Notes: generated from the sequence alone by a model not told the origin. A DNA stretch of 64,000 bases from an uncultured Alteromonadaceae bacterium (GCA_947503265.1 CANNDC010000005.1:1-64000), one strand, 5' to 3'; positions 8,651-17,964 are shown, numbered from the stretch's first letter. A program made the numbers and translations.

Positions 8651-11080
8651 ATGACACCTTATCTTTCAATGGTAATTTTTGCTTGTGCGCTGCTTTTCAC
8701 AACCGCATGTACTCAAAACAATCCAACTTCTACGCAAACGCTCAAAAATTCTGAACAAACAGCTTCCACTAATGCTTACGAACAAGAAGCGCTGAGTAAG
8801 TTAACGGTTTTGCGAGAAATGATGGAAGAAGCGCGTTCAAAACAAATTGATGTGACCAGAGAAGAAACGATTGTCTGGTTTTCTGAACAGTTTTTGAAGT
8901 TTGCAAATTGGGATGAAGCTAACCCAGAAGCCATCGAAGCAGCGTTCGGATACGAGCGTTATTACACGAAGGATAAAAAACGTCTTGCGGCTGAATTGCC
9001 AGACTTTGAACGCAGAAAAGTTATCGAAATATTGGACAAAGGAATTGACACCCTCGGCCAAGAGTTACGCGGTGAAATCGCAAGACGTCCAGTGCAAAAA
9101 GTTGATTGGCATAATACAGTTGCTGGCGACAATATGTTTTTAGCAAATGGAAAGCCAAGTTTTCCATATGATTATTTTTCCAAAACAGTGGGGCAACCCC
9201 TCACTAATACAGACATTTACAATGACCATTTGGGCGCGATTTATCATGGTGGAGAGAATCTTTATCCGGTCGACCATGATCGCGCGATTAATTCATTTTT
9301 GCTAAATGAAGATGGCACCTTCAACGAAGAATTAATGAAAGAATTGACTGGTATTCCAGATACTAATATTGGATTTTTAATTTATTGGTCTATGGGTATT
9401 CCGGAGTGGGTTGAACGTAAAGAACCGGAAGTGCGAAAAGGGCGATCATTGTTTACTGGTTTCGATATCGATAACCCCCTTGCCAGAGAAGTCTGGGGGA
9501 AAATAATTCGCAGAACAGGTGAACTTACGAAAGGTAAAAAAGTCACTGAACTAGGCTACATACTAGCAAATGAGCCACATTGGTTTGCCGAAAAAGGTCA
9601 ATCTTTCCAACGATTCCAAGAAATGAACAGCATTTCTTCATACACACTCAACAATTTCAGAGATTGGTTGGCATCCAAATATGCAAATGATATTTCGGCG
9701 CTAAACAGCAATTGGGAAAAAGATTTTTCAAGTTTCGACACCGTTGAAATAGACATTCCTATCGATCCAATATTACTAGGTAAACCCATATGGTATGACT
9801 GGAGCCGCTATAACATGGACCGAGTAACCAATTGGTTCAGGTTCCAACAAAATGAACTTCATGCAGTTAATCCTGAAGCAGATACGCACATCAAAATTTG
9901 GCCGCGCGCATTTATGGAAGACTGGCGATCTCATGGTATTGATGTAGAAGCTTTGACTGAATTAACCACTATGATTGGTCATGACGCTAAGGCACTAGGG
10001 AGCCCAAGTATACGCCCAAATGTGTCCTCAGAATGGACTAAAAAGTATGCCTACTATTGGTCCGGTACAGCAGTTCTTCATGACTTTTTGGAATCAGTGT
10101 CACCTAACAAAATCAACGTAAATTCAGAATCACATTTTTTATCCTCTGGTCAATGGCGTGATCTTGATACTCGTACCAGTTATGTTCGGAATGTTTATTG
10201 GTTGGCTACATTACAAGGTATGGATGCCAATATGGGTTGGTTTTGGGCACGGGATCCTGACGGCTCACCTGAAGACCGTTTAGAAGGCGAACTCGACTTT
10301 TTTGATCCCGGACTTGGAGGGGCTTACGCAGGATCCAACAATATGCAGCCTCATGTCACTAACGAAGTGACTCAAGTGATGTACGATTTGAATAGTTTTT
10401 CAAAGGAAATTATTGCGTTACGTCAGCAAACTCGACCTATTCGCTTGTTTTACTCAGAAACTACAGCAATCAATATCGACGACTACATGACTAAAGGAAG
10501 AAAACTCTACGAAGCGTTATTCTTTGAAGGCTTCCCTGTTGGTTTTGCGACCAAAGGTATTATTGAACAACAAAATAACAACAGTTGGGAAGTCATAGTG
10601 GTTTACCGAAACGACTATGTTACCGATGCTGAGTTTATGGCCCTGCAGTCCTATCTTGAACAAGGTGGAACCCTGATACTTGATTCGGAGCAAGCTTTGT
10701 CGCTCAATGAATATGGTCAGAAGCGAGCTAAAAAACTAACTCCAGGTGCAGGCAAACTAATTGTAATGGCAAACGGTGCCAGTTTGGCTGATATAAAACA
10801 GGCAGCACTTAGTGAGGTTAAGGAAGCTATACCAGATTTATCAGTAATTGAAGATAATGGCCTCGCGCACAAAACAAGTGCTTGGCGGGTTGTTTCTCAA
10901 CCAGACGGTAGTTATTTAGTCAACATTCTCAACTTCGGCAACAACACAGCTAAGTTGCAGCTTACCATGAACAATGGAAAGTCAGTGTCTATTACGAACA
11001 TGATGACCAGCACACCTTTAGAGGCTAAATTTGAATTAGAATCAGAAGGCGTACTCTTGCTAGAAGTCACTCCTCATTAA
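8651..11080 (+). CDS. Lipoprotein glycoside hydrolase of clan GH-A, GH42-like
   Basis: The 809-residue product has a lipoprotein signal (TTAC, Cys20). The (beta/alpha)8 region has NEPHW with Glu308 as probable acid/base and NSESH with Glu493 as probable nucleophile. A C-terminal Rossmann-like part (about 590-720, including YLEQGGTLILDSEQA) resembles the trimerisation domain of GH42 beta-galactosidases. The arrangement fits beta-galactosidase- or agarase-like GH-A enzymes, but some signatures diverge from classical GH42, so a sister family (such as the GH164/GH165 group) is possible. The protein is likely anchored to the outer membrane and acts on galactan oligomers, as the L-galactose pathway genes next to it suggest. 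Confidence 0.72.
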   Translation: MTPYLSMVIFACALLFTTACTQNNPTSTQTLKNSEQTASTNAYEQEALSKLTVLREMMEEARSKQIDVTREETIVWFSEQFLKFANWDEANPEAIEAAFGYERYYTKDKKRLAAELPDFERRKVIEILDKGIDTLGQELRGEIARRPVQKVDWHNTVAGDNMFLANGKPSFPYDYFSKTVGQPLTNTDIYNDHLGAIYHGGENLYPVDHDRAINSFLLNEDGTFNEELMKELTGIPDTNIGFLIYWSMGIPEWVERKEPEVRKGRSLFTGFDIDNPLAREVWGKIIRRTGELTKGKKVTELGYILANEPHWFAEKGQSFQRFQEMNSISSYTLNNFRDWLASKYANDISALNSNWEKDFSSFDTVEIDIPIDPILLGKPIWYDWSRYNMDRVTNWFRFQQNELHAVNPEADTHIKIWPRAFMEDWRSHGIDVEALTELTTMIGHDAKALGSPSIRPNVSSEWTKKYAYYWSGTAVLHDFLESVSPNKINVNSESHFLSSGQWRDLDTRTSYVRNVYWLATLQGMDANMGWFWARDPDGSPEDRLEGELDFFDPGLGGAYAGSNNMQPHVTNEVTQVMYDLNSFSKEIIALRQQTRPIRLFYSETTAINIDDYMTKGRKLYEALFFEGFPVGFATKGIIEQQNNNSWEVIVVYRNDYVTDAEFMALQSYLEQGGTLILDSEQALSLNEYGQKRAKKLTPGAGKLIVMANGASLADIKQAALSEVKEAIPDLSVIEDNGLAHKTSAWRVVSQPDGSYLVNILNFGNNTAKLQLTMNNGKSVSITNMMTSTPLEAKFELESEGVLLLEVTPH

Positions 11081-11108
11081 GTTTAGATTTTAGTCTAGAT
11101 ACAATTTA

Positions 11109-11134
11109 GGCACTGGAAAGAGAATTCCAGTGCC
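11109..11134 (+). terminator. Hairpin after GH-A glycosidase gene
   Basis: A perfect 10-bp stem (GGCACTGGAA with TTCCAGTGCC) closes a six-base loop 28 bases after the stop codon. A U-run does not follow, so it may be a weak terminator or an mRNA 3'-end stabiliser. Confidence 0.55.
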
Positions 11135-11355
11135 CTGTTAACCAGTTGAATATCATATTAAAAGCGCTTAACCATTGCATTTTTCCTAACCGCATTTTCA
11201 ACAGATATCAAATACAATGTAAATTCATCTATAATACAATATTTTATATACAAAATTACCGTAACTGATACTGCGATAGTTAGAGCAATGAGAATATAGG
11301 CAAAAGCAGATTGATTGTATATTTTAACTATATTAATATGCGTGCATTAATTTAA

Positions 11356-11364
11356 AATATGAAT
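11356..11364. promoter_or_regulatory. AATATGAAT element upstream of uxaA
   Basis: The 9-mer AATATGAAT lies 52 bases before the uxaA ATG and is identical to one arm of the inverted repeat at 15949-15972 upstream of the L-galactonate dehydrogenase operon. It may be a half-site for a shared regulator. The region is AT-rich, so chance occurrence is possible. Confidence 0.25.
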
Positions 11365-11416
11365 CATTACATTTTATATATAAACTATCGTATCCACTTC
11401 CATACCAGAGAATTCT

Positions 11417-12955
11417 ATGCAACAGACTATCGAAGTCGCAGACGATCCAGATATCAGAGCCTGTAAACGAAAGACAATTCAGGTGCATCAAGAAGACAAT
11501 GTGCTTGTTGCAATTGTTCCTCTTGATATGGATACCCTCTTGGATGATTACCAGCCGGTATTGACGTTACAACAAGATATACCAGCAGGTCATAAAATAG
11601 CGTTGGTCGATATAGCTAAAGGACAAGATGTTGTAAAATATGGTTTTTCCATAGGACAAGCGACTCAAGACATCAAACGAGGGGAACATATTCACAGTCA
11701 TAACCTCGCCACCAAGCTAGATGGTTCTGAAACCTATCACTACTCAAATACCGCTCTACAAACACCTATTGCAACTCAGATCCCTACTTTTAGGGGGTAT
11801 GTGCGAAAAGACGGACGAGTGGGTATACGCAATGAACTGTGGATAGTCAACACCGTTGGATGTGTCAATCAAACTGCTAAACGAGTCGCGGATATTTGTA
11901 GACGAGATTTTGCTGACAAAGCTGATGAATTTATGGCGCATACTCACCCATTCGGTTGTTCACAGCTAGGTGATGATTTATCTAACACCCGAAATTTATT
12001 GAGTAGCTTGATGCTTAGTCCAAATGCAGGAGGCGTGTTAGTGATTGGCTTAGGTTGTGAAAACAATCAATTGTCAAAACTCATTGAAGAAACACCCGAG
12101 ATCGATGCTAACCGAATTCGCTATTTTAATTCTCAAGAGGTTGAAGATGAAATAGAAGTCAGCCTCGAATATATTCAAGAATTATTAACCGCGATGGAAT
12201 TAGATGAGCGAACTGAAGTTCCCATTTCACGTTTGACTTTAGGAATGAAATGCGGAGGCTCAGATGGCTTCAGTGGTTTAACTGCTAATGCAGTTGTAGG
12301 TCGGGTGACTGACTTGCTTACTGGTTATGGTGGTCGTGTCATATTGACAGAAACCCCTGAAATGTTTGGTGCAGAACAAGTATTGATGGATCGGTCTGAT
12401 TCACTCTCTACATTTGAAGAAATAGTGAAACTCGTCAGTGATTTTAAGCAGTATTTCATTGATAACAAACAGCCTATCTACGAGAACCCTTCACCTGGAA
12501 ACAAAGCTGGAGGTTTAACTACCCTTGAAGAAAAATCCCTCGGCGCCATTCAAAAAGGCGGACAAGCGGTAATTAATGAAGTGATCGATTATGGCCAACG
12601 TGCGTCGATTGGTAGAGGATTGACACTTTTGCAAGCTCCGGGGAACGATGCCGTTTCTTCCACAGCGCTTTCCGCAGCAGGTGCTAATATCATTTTATTC
12701 ACCACGGGCAGAGGAACACCATTGGGTTTCCCTGTTCCAACGATTAAAATTTCTTCAAATTCAACAATTGCTCACAGAAAGAAACACTGGATAGATTTCA
12801 ATGCTGGTCAGATATTGGATTCTGATATGGACATAGATGAATGTGCTGAGAGACTGTTGGAACACATTATTAGCGTGGCATCAGGGGAAAAAACCAACAA
12901 CGAAAAGAACGATAATCGAGAAATTGCGATTTGGAAAAATGGTGTGACGCTTTAG
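11417..12955 (+). CDS. uxaA: Altronate dehydratase
   Basis: The 512-residue product dehydrates D-altronate to 2-keto-3-deoxy-D-gluconate. It matches E. coli UxaA along its length, as I recall that sequence: an N-terminal SAF domain (about 10-100, including GHKIALVDIAKGQDVVKYG), then the altronate/galactarate dehydratase core with GVRNELW-like, HPFGCSQLGDD, LVIGLGCENNQ, KCGGSDGFSGLTAN, ENPSPGNKAGG and HWIDFNAGQ. Conserved Cys and His residues in these motifs fit metal or Fe-S chemistry. It is transcribed towards the L-galactose dehydrogenase operon, which would supply L-galactonate and then tagaturonate. The reductase giving altronate (UxaB) is not in the window. Confidence 0.92.
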   Translation: MQQTIEVADDPDIRACKRKTIQVHQEDNVLVAIVPLDMDTLLDDYQPVLTLQQDIPAGHKIALVDIAKGQDVVKYGFSIGQATQDIKRGEHIHSHNLATKLDGSETYHYSNTALQTPIATQIPTFRGYVRKDGRVGIRNELWIVNTVGCVNQTAKRVADICRRDFADKADEFMAHTHPFGCSQLGDDLSNTRNLLSSLMLSPNAGGVLVIGLGCENNQLSKLIEETPEIDANRIRYFNSQEVEDEIEVSLEYIQELLTAMELDERTEVPISRLTLGMKCGGSDGFSGLTANAVVGRVTDLLTGYGGRVILTETPEMFGAEQVLMDRSDSLSTFEEIVKLVSDFKQYFIDNKQPIYENPSPGNKAGGLTTLEEKSLGAIQKGGQAVINEVIDYGQRASIGRGLTLLQAPGNDAVSSTALSAAGANIILFTTGRGTPLGFPVPTIKISSNSTIAHRKKHWIDFNAGQILDSDMDIDECAERLLEHIISVASGEKTNNEKNDNREIAIWKNGVTL

Positions 12956-13053
12956 GTTTAGGCATCACACTATTTGTAAAAGTCACTCTAAATTCCGATT
13001 GTTAGCTATTGAGCTAATCAATCACAGGATTCTGTAGCTCAGATTAACACGAC

Positions 13054-13992
13054 TTAGTTATCTTGATTTTTTTCGTAACCAGACGGCCAGATACAACTAA
13101 CACCTTCATAAATTTTACGGATTTTATGTGTTAATTCAACGTCATAGGTTTGTTCAGCCCATTTCACATTCTTTACTATATTTTCTGGATTGGCCGTACC
13201 CACCAGCGTAGACACAATCGATGGGTGGTCGATAGCGAACTGTAGGGCTATAGCCGTAGGATCGACACCATGTTGATCACAAAGAGCTACTGCCTGTTTA
13301 CTGGCCGCTAGCAATTCAGGAGTGCCGGGGTGCCAATCTGGTGCGCCCCGTTTTGTTAATAACCCCATTCCCGTCGGAGAAGCATTGATGATACCAATAT
13401 TCTTCTCATCTAGCTTAGGCAACAGTGTTGATAATGAAGTGTCATGGAGACCATAGCGGCAATAAGAAAGAATGCAGTCGATTTGGTAACGATTTATTGT
13501 CTCTGCAAAGATCTTTAAGGGATAGCCTGTCACACCAAAATAACCAATCTTCCCTTCATCCCGCAACGCTTGTAAACAAGGTATTGATTCATCAAATACC
13601 TGTTGAAGATCACCAAACTCAATATCATGTAGGTATAAAATATCGACATAATCGACACCTAAGCGAGCGAAACTTTCTTCCAGACTCTCTCGAATTCGGG
13701 AAGCTGAAAAATCAAAATCAGTAAAATCGGAGCCATAACGACCAGCTTTTGTAGACAATATATACTTGTCACGTGGAACTGACTTGAGTGCTTTTCCAAG
13801 AACGGTTTCGGCTACGGTATTGCCATAATATGGCGAAACATCGATGTAGTTTATTCCTAAATCTAACGCAGTATGAACCGTCCGAATACCGTCTTGTTCA
13901 CTTATATTTCTAAACACACTACCCAGAGGCGACGCACCGTAACTTAATCGGGATAGTTTTAAGTTTGTATTGCCTAGTTGTCTATATTGCAT
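13054..13992 (-). CDS. L-galactose dehydrogenase-like aldo/keto reductase
   Basis: The 312-residue protein is an aldo/keto reductase with the tetrad in DVSPYYG (Asp, Tyr), STKAGRY (Lys) and LHDIEFG (His). It resembles plant L-galactose dehydrogenase strongly, in GASPLGSVF, the DILYLHDIEFG segment, VILSYC-like and ASPTGMGLLT followed by G-x-P-x-WHP. This subfamily also includes bacterial L-fucose/D-threo-aldose 1-dehydrogenases. It would oxidise C1 of L-galactose (or L-fucose) to the lactone with NAD(P)+. It is the last gene of a three-gene operon behind the lactonase (18-base gap). The company of an LgoD-like enzyme and UxaA favours L-galactose. Confidence 0.85.
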   Translation of the reverse strand: MQYRQLGNTNLKLSRLSYGASPLGSVFRNISEQDGIRTVHTALDLGINYIDVSPYYGNTVAETVLGKALKSVPRDKYILSTKAGRYGSDFTDFDFSASRIRESLEESFARLGVDYVDILYLHDIEFGDLQQVFDESIPCLQALRDEGKIGYFGVTGYPLKIFAETINRYQIDCILSYCRYGLHDTSLSTLLPKLDEKNIGIINASPTGMGLLTKRGAPDWHPGTPELLAASKQAVALCDQHGVDPTAIALQFAIDHPSIVSTLVGTANPENIVKNVKWAEQTYDVELTHKIRKIYEGVSCIWPSGYEKNQDN

Positions 13993-14010
13993 AGGATCTA
14001 ATTTCCATTC

Positions 14011-14841
14011 TCAAACTTGATAGAATCGTCGTGCATTTAAGCCGAATATATCTTGCAGATTCATAGGGTAATGCAGTTTAACGTGTTGCTCTAAAATGTT
14101 AATCACACCTTCGTAATCAGATGCTAGTAAACAAACTGGCCAGTCTGATCCAAACATAACTCTTTCAGGGCCAAATGCTGCAAAAACGGTTTCCATATAA
14201 CGATCGAAGTCTGTTTGACACCAATTATTATGATCTGCCTCTGTGACCATTCCAGATATTTTGCAGTAAATATTGGGGTATTTAGCCAAATCAGAAATAT
14301 GTTGCTGCCAAGTCGAAAAACCTTTGCCCGTGGCAATGTTGGGCTTGGCAATATGGTCAACAACCATAGGCAATTCCGGCACTTCTTCAACTAATCTAAG
14401 CACTTCAGGTAATTGAAACGCGTAAACGAGAAGATCATAGCAATAGCCAGCTTCTTGGATGATTTTTAAACCTCTGATGAATTCTTTTCTAAGCATAAAA
14501 TTGCGGTCTTGCTCTCCTTGCAATACATGCCTAAAACCTTTCAACGAGGAATTATTCGAATATTCATTGAGTTGATCTTTCAGATTTGGACTGCAAAGGT
14601 CAATCCAACCGACAACCCCCTTAATAATCGAATTATTCTGAGCGAGTTCCAATAGCCATTTTGTTTCAGCAATAGACTGCCTTGCTTGCACAGCAATTGA
14701 GCCGCTTACACCCTGCTTACTGGCGTCATGAAGTAGATCATTAGGAAGGAAGTCTCGACGAAGTACCGATTGGTCTTCAAGAATCCAGTCATATTCAACT
14801 GGATCAAAATGCCAAAAATGTTGATGGGCATCTAACCTCAT
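14011..14841 (-). CDS. Amidohydrolase-family sugar lactonase
   Basis: The protein is 276 residues from the ATG at 14841; an in-frame start 36 bases further upstream would overlap the preceding gene, and the motif MRLDAHQHFW at the chosen start matches family N-termini. It belongs to the amidohydrolase-2 superfamily (TIM barrel): DAHQHFW near the N-terminus, VVDHIAKP in the middle and MFGSDWPV near the end supply metal and catalytic residues. Relatives are L-fucono-1,5-lactonase and L-rhamnono-lactonase. It probably hydrolyses the L-galactonolactone formed by the neighbouring dehydrogenase to L-galactonate. It begins one base after the upstream gene's stop, so translation is likely coupled. 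Confidence 0.85.
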   Translation of the reverse strand: MRLDAHQHFWHFDPVEYDWILEDQSVLRRDFLPNDLLHDASKQGVSGSIAVQARQSIAETKWLLELAQNNSIIKGVVGWIDLCSPNLKDQLNEYSNNSSLKGFRHVLQGEQDRNFMLRKEFIRGLKIIQEAGYCYDLLVYAFQLPEVLRLVEEVPELPMVVDHIAKPNIATGKGFSTWQQHISDLAKYPNIYCKISGMVTEADHNNWCQTDFDRYMETVFAAFGPERVMFGSDWPVCLLASDYEGVINILEQHVKLHYPMNLQDIFGLNARRFYQV

Positions 14842-14842
14842 A

Positions 14843-15856
14843 CTAGTCCATTTCGACAACGGCTTTGATGACACCACTTTCTGGTTTTACCCAGTGTTGA
14901 AAATTTTCAATTAACATATTGAATTTTGTCTTATGAGTTACTAGAGCTGTACTCTTCACTGTTCCGTCTTTTAAGCAAGCGACAACGCGTTCAAAATCCG
15001 ACAAGGTGGCATTTCGACTACCTAAAAGTGTTGTTTCACGCTTGTGAAACTCTGGGTCGTCAAAGGTAATCGGCTTTTTGATCACACTTACAAAGACAAT
15101 CGTGCCACCATGAGCTAGATTCGTAAATGAACTTTGCATTGCTTGAACACTGCCGGTGCAATCAATAATCACCGAGGGGAACTCCCCGTCAGTGGCTTCA
15201 CTCAATTGCTGATTGACGTCACCTAAGGCGTTAATGGTGCCTGAAACACCGTATTCTTTCACACAGAAATCGAGCTTATCTTGTTGGATATCAGAAACAA
15301 GGACTCTTGCCCCCTTTCTAATAGCGAATTGCATAGCCCCAATTCCGATCGGACCAGCGCCTTGCACCAACACAGTTTGATTTTCAGAGATATTAGCTCT
15401 TTCAACCGCATGGGCGCCAATGGCTAAGCATTCGATTATCGCCATATCATTGAAACTCAAACCTTCCGTCACGACAACAGCGGACTCTGGTACACAAAGA
15501 TATTCACTCATGCCGCCATCCCGATGCACGCCCAATACTTCAATGCTGCTACAACAGTTTGGCTTTGAATTTCGACAGGCCAAACACGTCCCACAATTCA
15601 AATAAGGAATGATGTAGACAGACATACCGGGGTTTAACGATACACCTTCTCCAACAGTTTCAATCGTTCCAGATAGCTCGTGTCCTAGAACCCGTGGATA
15701 TTCGAAAAACGGTTGATTACCTCCATATGCATGAATATCTGTACCGCAAATGCCAATGGACTTTATTTTAACCAATACTTCGCCCTTATCGGGAATGGGT
15801 ACGGGTGCTTCTATTTGCTCTAGAACACCAGGCTTTACACACACAATTGTTTTCAT
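14843..15856 (-). CDS. L-galactonate 5-dehydrogenase-like zinc alcohol dehydrogenase
   Basis: The 337-residue medium-chain dehydrogenase has catalytic zinc ligands in GICGTDIHA and GHE, a structural-zinc Cys cluster (CGTCLACRNSKPNCC), and the Rossmann motif GAGPIGIGA. Two segments match E. coli LgoD (YjjN) as I recall it: GTDIHAYGGNQPFF and DPEFHKRETTLLGSRNAT. LgoD oxidises L-galactonate to D-tagaturonate with NAD+. It is the first gene of the operon with lactonase and L-galactose dehydrogenase, and uxaA next door handles the downstream product. Threonine or sorbitol dehydrogenase activity is the generic alternative. Confidence 0.85.
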   Translation of the reverse strand: MKTIVCVKPGVLEQIEAPVPIPDKGEVLVKIKSIGICGTDIHAYGGNQPFFEYPRVLGHELSGTIETVGEGVSLNPGMSVYIIPYLNCGTCLACRNSKPNCCSSIEVLGVHRDGGMSEYLCVPESAVVVTEGLSFNDMAIIECLAIGAHAVERANISENQTVLVQGAGPIGIGAMQFAIRKGARVLVSDIQQDKLDFCVKEYGVSGTINALGDVNQQLSEATDGEFPSVIIDCTGSVQAMQSSFTNLAHGGTIVFVSVIKKPITFDDPEFHKRETTLLGSRNATLSDFERVVACLKDGTVKSTALVTHKTKFNMLIENFQHWVKPESGVIKAVVEMD

Positions 15857-15948
15857 TAATGGGAGACTCCACCGAGAGACTGTGCTCGGGTCAAATACAT
15901 AACAGAATCATAACATCATTATCGAATATTTCTATTTTTATTTTTTTG

Positions 15949-15972
15949 AATATGAATTTATTTATTCATATT
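15949..15972. promoter_or_regulatory. Inverted repeat, candidate operator
   Basis: Arms AATATGAAT (15949-15957) and ATTCATATT (15964-15972) are perfect 9-bp complements with a 6-base spacer. The site lies 93 bases upstream of the lgoD-like start codon, where an operator could act. One arm recurs upstream of uxaA, and ATTCATAAT (8 of 9) occurs just before the sulfatase. Confidence 0.4.
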
Positions 15973-16223
15973 TACTCTCTGCATATTTAATTGTTTACAT
16001 TAGACAATGAGATTATTGATTTATTATATTGTTTTTTAAGCATTTAATCTCCTAAATCAACTCATTATTACGTTATATTGCGACATTTTTTAAATGCGAC
16101 CAAGATTACATATATATTCACATGCAATTATATAGATAACGATCTATTTACATCTAAAATTTTTCTGTCTGATATTATTTTCTGTTGCTACACCACAATT
16201 AAGTGGTGCATGAAAGCGATTTG

Positions 16224-16233
16224 ATAACGTTAT
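16224..16233. promoter_or_regulatory. ATAACGTTAT palindrome, candidate operator
   Basis: A perfect 10-bp palindrome with central CG, 115 bases upstream of the sulfatase GTG. Central-CG palindromes are typical of LacI-family sites, but no such regulator gene is in the window. Confidence 0.25.
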
Positions 16234-16347
16234 TTAGTGTAAAAATAGGCAATTTATTTAAAAATATTCTTAATTTATGTGTCTATTTCAGCCCAATGCA
16301 TTTATATTTGAATTCATAATATTATATACGACACGAAGGGAATTATT

Positions 16348-17964
16348 GTGAAGGTAGCAACAGTTTTTATCTTTTTCACGTTATCGGCACTTTCAGCTTG
16401 CTCAAAATATCAACAGGTTAGTGAGGAAAGTTTACCGTCAAATGAAAAGCTAAACGTACTTTATATAATGACAGATGATCACGCAGCGCACGCTGTTGGC
16501 AGTTATGGTGGAAGGTTAAGCTCGTTAAACCCTACCCCAAATCTAGACGAATTTGCCAAGACAGGCATGACATTTACTAATGTGTTTGTCACTAATTCCA
16601 TATGTGTACCTAGTCGCGCCACCATTCTTACTGGTCAATATAGTCAAACTAACGGGGCATTGAGCTTGGTAGAGGCTATCGCTGAAGACCAACAGTATTT
16701 ACCCAGACTGATGGGCGAAGCAGGATATGAGACTGCTATCATTGGCAAATGGCATCTAAAAGCCGAACCAGCAGCATTCGATCACTATCAAGTGTTGGAG
16801 CAACAAGGTAGGTACTTTGATCCCATTTTTAGGCTGCGTGGAGAACGTAAATGGCCCAATAACGAAATAGAAATCACGGGACACTCTTCAGACGTAATTA
16901 CCGACTTATCGATTAAGTGGTTATCGGAAAGAAAATCAAAAAAACCTTTTTTTCTTATGCATCAATTTAAAGCCCCCCACGATTATTTTAAATATGCCCC
17001 TCGATATGAAGATTATTTGGCCGCTGAGTTTATTCCAGAGCCAGATGATTTATATGCAGTAAAAGAGACTTTCGGTTCTATCGCCACGCGAGGTGAAAAC
17101 GACAGTCTGCGAAAAGACATTGGAACCTCTGTTTCCATGCGGCATAACCGCCGTCAAATGGGGATTGATTTGGGCGTAGATCCGTCATTGCCTGACGAGG
17201 AATTTACTCGTCAGTCTTACCAAAAATATCTCAAAGCTTATCTAAGATGTGTGAAAGGTGTGGATGATAACTTCGCTCGTCTAATACAGCATTTAAAAGA
17301 CAGTGGCGAGTATGACAAGACAATCATAATCTATACCTCAGATCAAGGCATGATGTTAGGAGAACATGACTTTCAAGATAAGCGCTGGATGTTCGAAGAA
17401 TCGATTAAAATGCCGTTCATAGTTCGAGACCCGAGAATGCAGAACCTTGGTTTAAAAAATGATTTAGTGATCAATAATACAGATTTTGCGCCATTCATTT
17501 TGGATTTGGCCGGTATTGATACTCCCAAATATATGCACGGACGAAGCTTTATAACCGCATTGCATGGAAACCAACCTAAGAACTGGAGAACAGCTTCATA
17601 CTATCGCTACTGGACTCATCGCGCTTACCATGACGTTCCGGCTCACTTTGGCATTAGAAGCAAAGACTATAAATTGATCTTCTTTTATGGCGCAAATTAT
17701 AAAACTGATCCGCGGCCATTTTACGACAAGGAATGGGTAGCCAAAACGGGGCAGCATAATAATGCTATCAACACACCACCAGCTTGGGAATTTTATGACT
17801 TGAGTAAAGATCCCAGTGAACAAAACAACGCTTACAATGACATTGAATATGTACAAATCATTAAAGATCTAAAGACTGAGATGAGACGTCAGCGTGAACT
17901 ATACGATGAAACCGATGTAGCATACCCACACTTACAAAAAATCATTAATCAACATTGGGACTAG
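16348..17964 (+). CDS. Lipoprotein sulfatase, type I (formylglycine)
   Basis: The 538-residue product begins with GTG at 16348 behind an ACGAAGGGA ribosome-binding site. It has a lipoprotein signal with Cys18 (LSAC). The sulfatase fold starts with YIMTDDHAAHAVG (metal-binding Asp43/Asp44), and Cys86 in CVPSR (86-90) is the residue matured to formylglycine. Later motifs are GKWHL, APHD and TSDQGMMLGEHDFQDKRWMFEES. It should remove sulfate esters from an algal polysaccharide at the cell surface. Its partner enzymes point to L-galactose-6-sulfate or a galactose sulfate, but the exact S1 subfamily cannot be set by eye. A separate maturase gene is required and is not in the window. Confidence 0.9.
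   Translation: MKVATVFIFFTLSALSACSKYQQVSEESLPSNEKLNVLYIMTDDHAAHAVGSYGGRLSSLNPTPNLDEFAKTGMTFTNVFVTNSICVPSRATILTGQYSQTNGALSLVEAIAEDQQYLPRLMGEAGYETAIIGKWHLKAEPAAFDHYQVLEQQGRYFDPIFRLRGERKWPNNEIEITGHSSDVITDLSIKWLSERKSKKPFFLMHQFKAPHDYFKYAPRYEDYLAAEFIPEPDDLYAVKETFGSIATRGENDSLRKDIGTSVSMRHNRRQMGIDLGVDPSLPDEEFTRQSYQKYLKAYLRCVKGVDDNFARLIQHLKDSGEYDKTIIIYTSDQGMMLGEHDFQDKRWMFEESIKMPFIVRDPRMQNLGLKNDLVINNTDFAPFILDLAGIDTPKYMHGRSFITALHGNQPKNWRTASYYRYWTHRAYHDVPAHFGIRSKDYKLIFFYGANYKTDPRPFYDKEWVAKTGQHNNAINTPPAWEFYDLSKDPSEQNNAYNDIEYVQIIKDLKTEMRRQRELYDETDVAYPHLQKIINQHWD

Larger units (their letters stand above)
11081..11416. other. Intergenic region before uxaA
   Basis: The stretch holds a hairpin just after the glycosidase (11109-11134), a palindromic AAGCGCTT near 11163, then a very AT-rich tract upstream of uxaA containing an AATATGAAT element at 11356-11364. 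The same element occurs as a perfect inverted repeat upstream of the L-galactonate dehydrogenase operon. No coding frame is apparent. Confidence 0.5.
15857..16347. other. Divergent promoter region of lgoD-like operon and sulfatase
   Basis: This 491-base stretch is very AT-rich and contains no credible coding frame. It holds a perfect inverted repeat at 15949-15972, a palindrome ATAACGTTAT at 16224-16233 and an ATTCATAAT element at 16312-16320. These are candidate operators for the two diverging units. Confidence 0.6.

Noticed and set aside
12940..12990. GTGTGA/TCACAC inverted repeat at the uxaA stop
   Set aside because: The stem is short, overlaps the coding end and has a long loop without a T-run.
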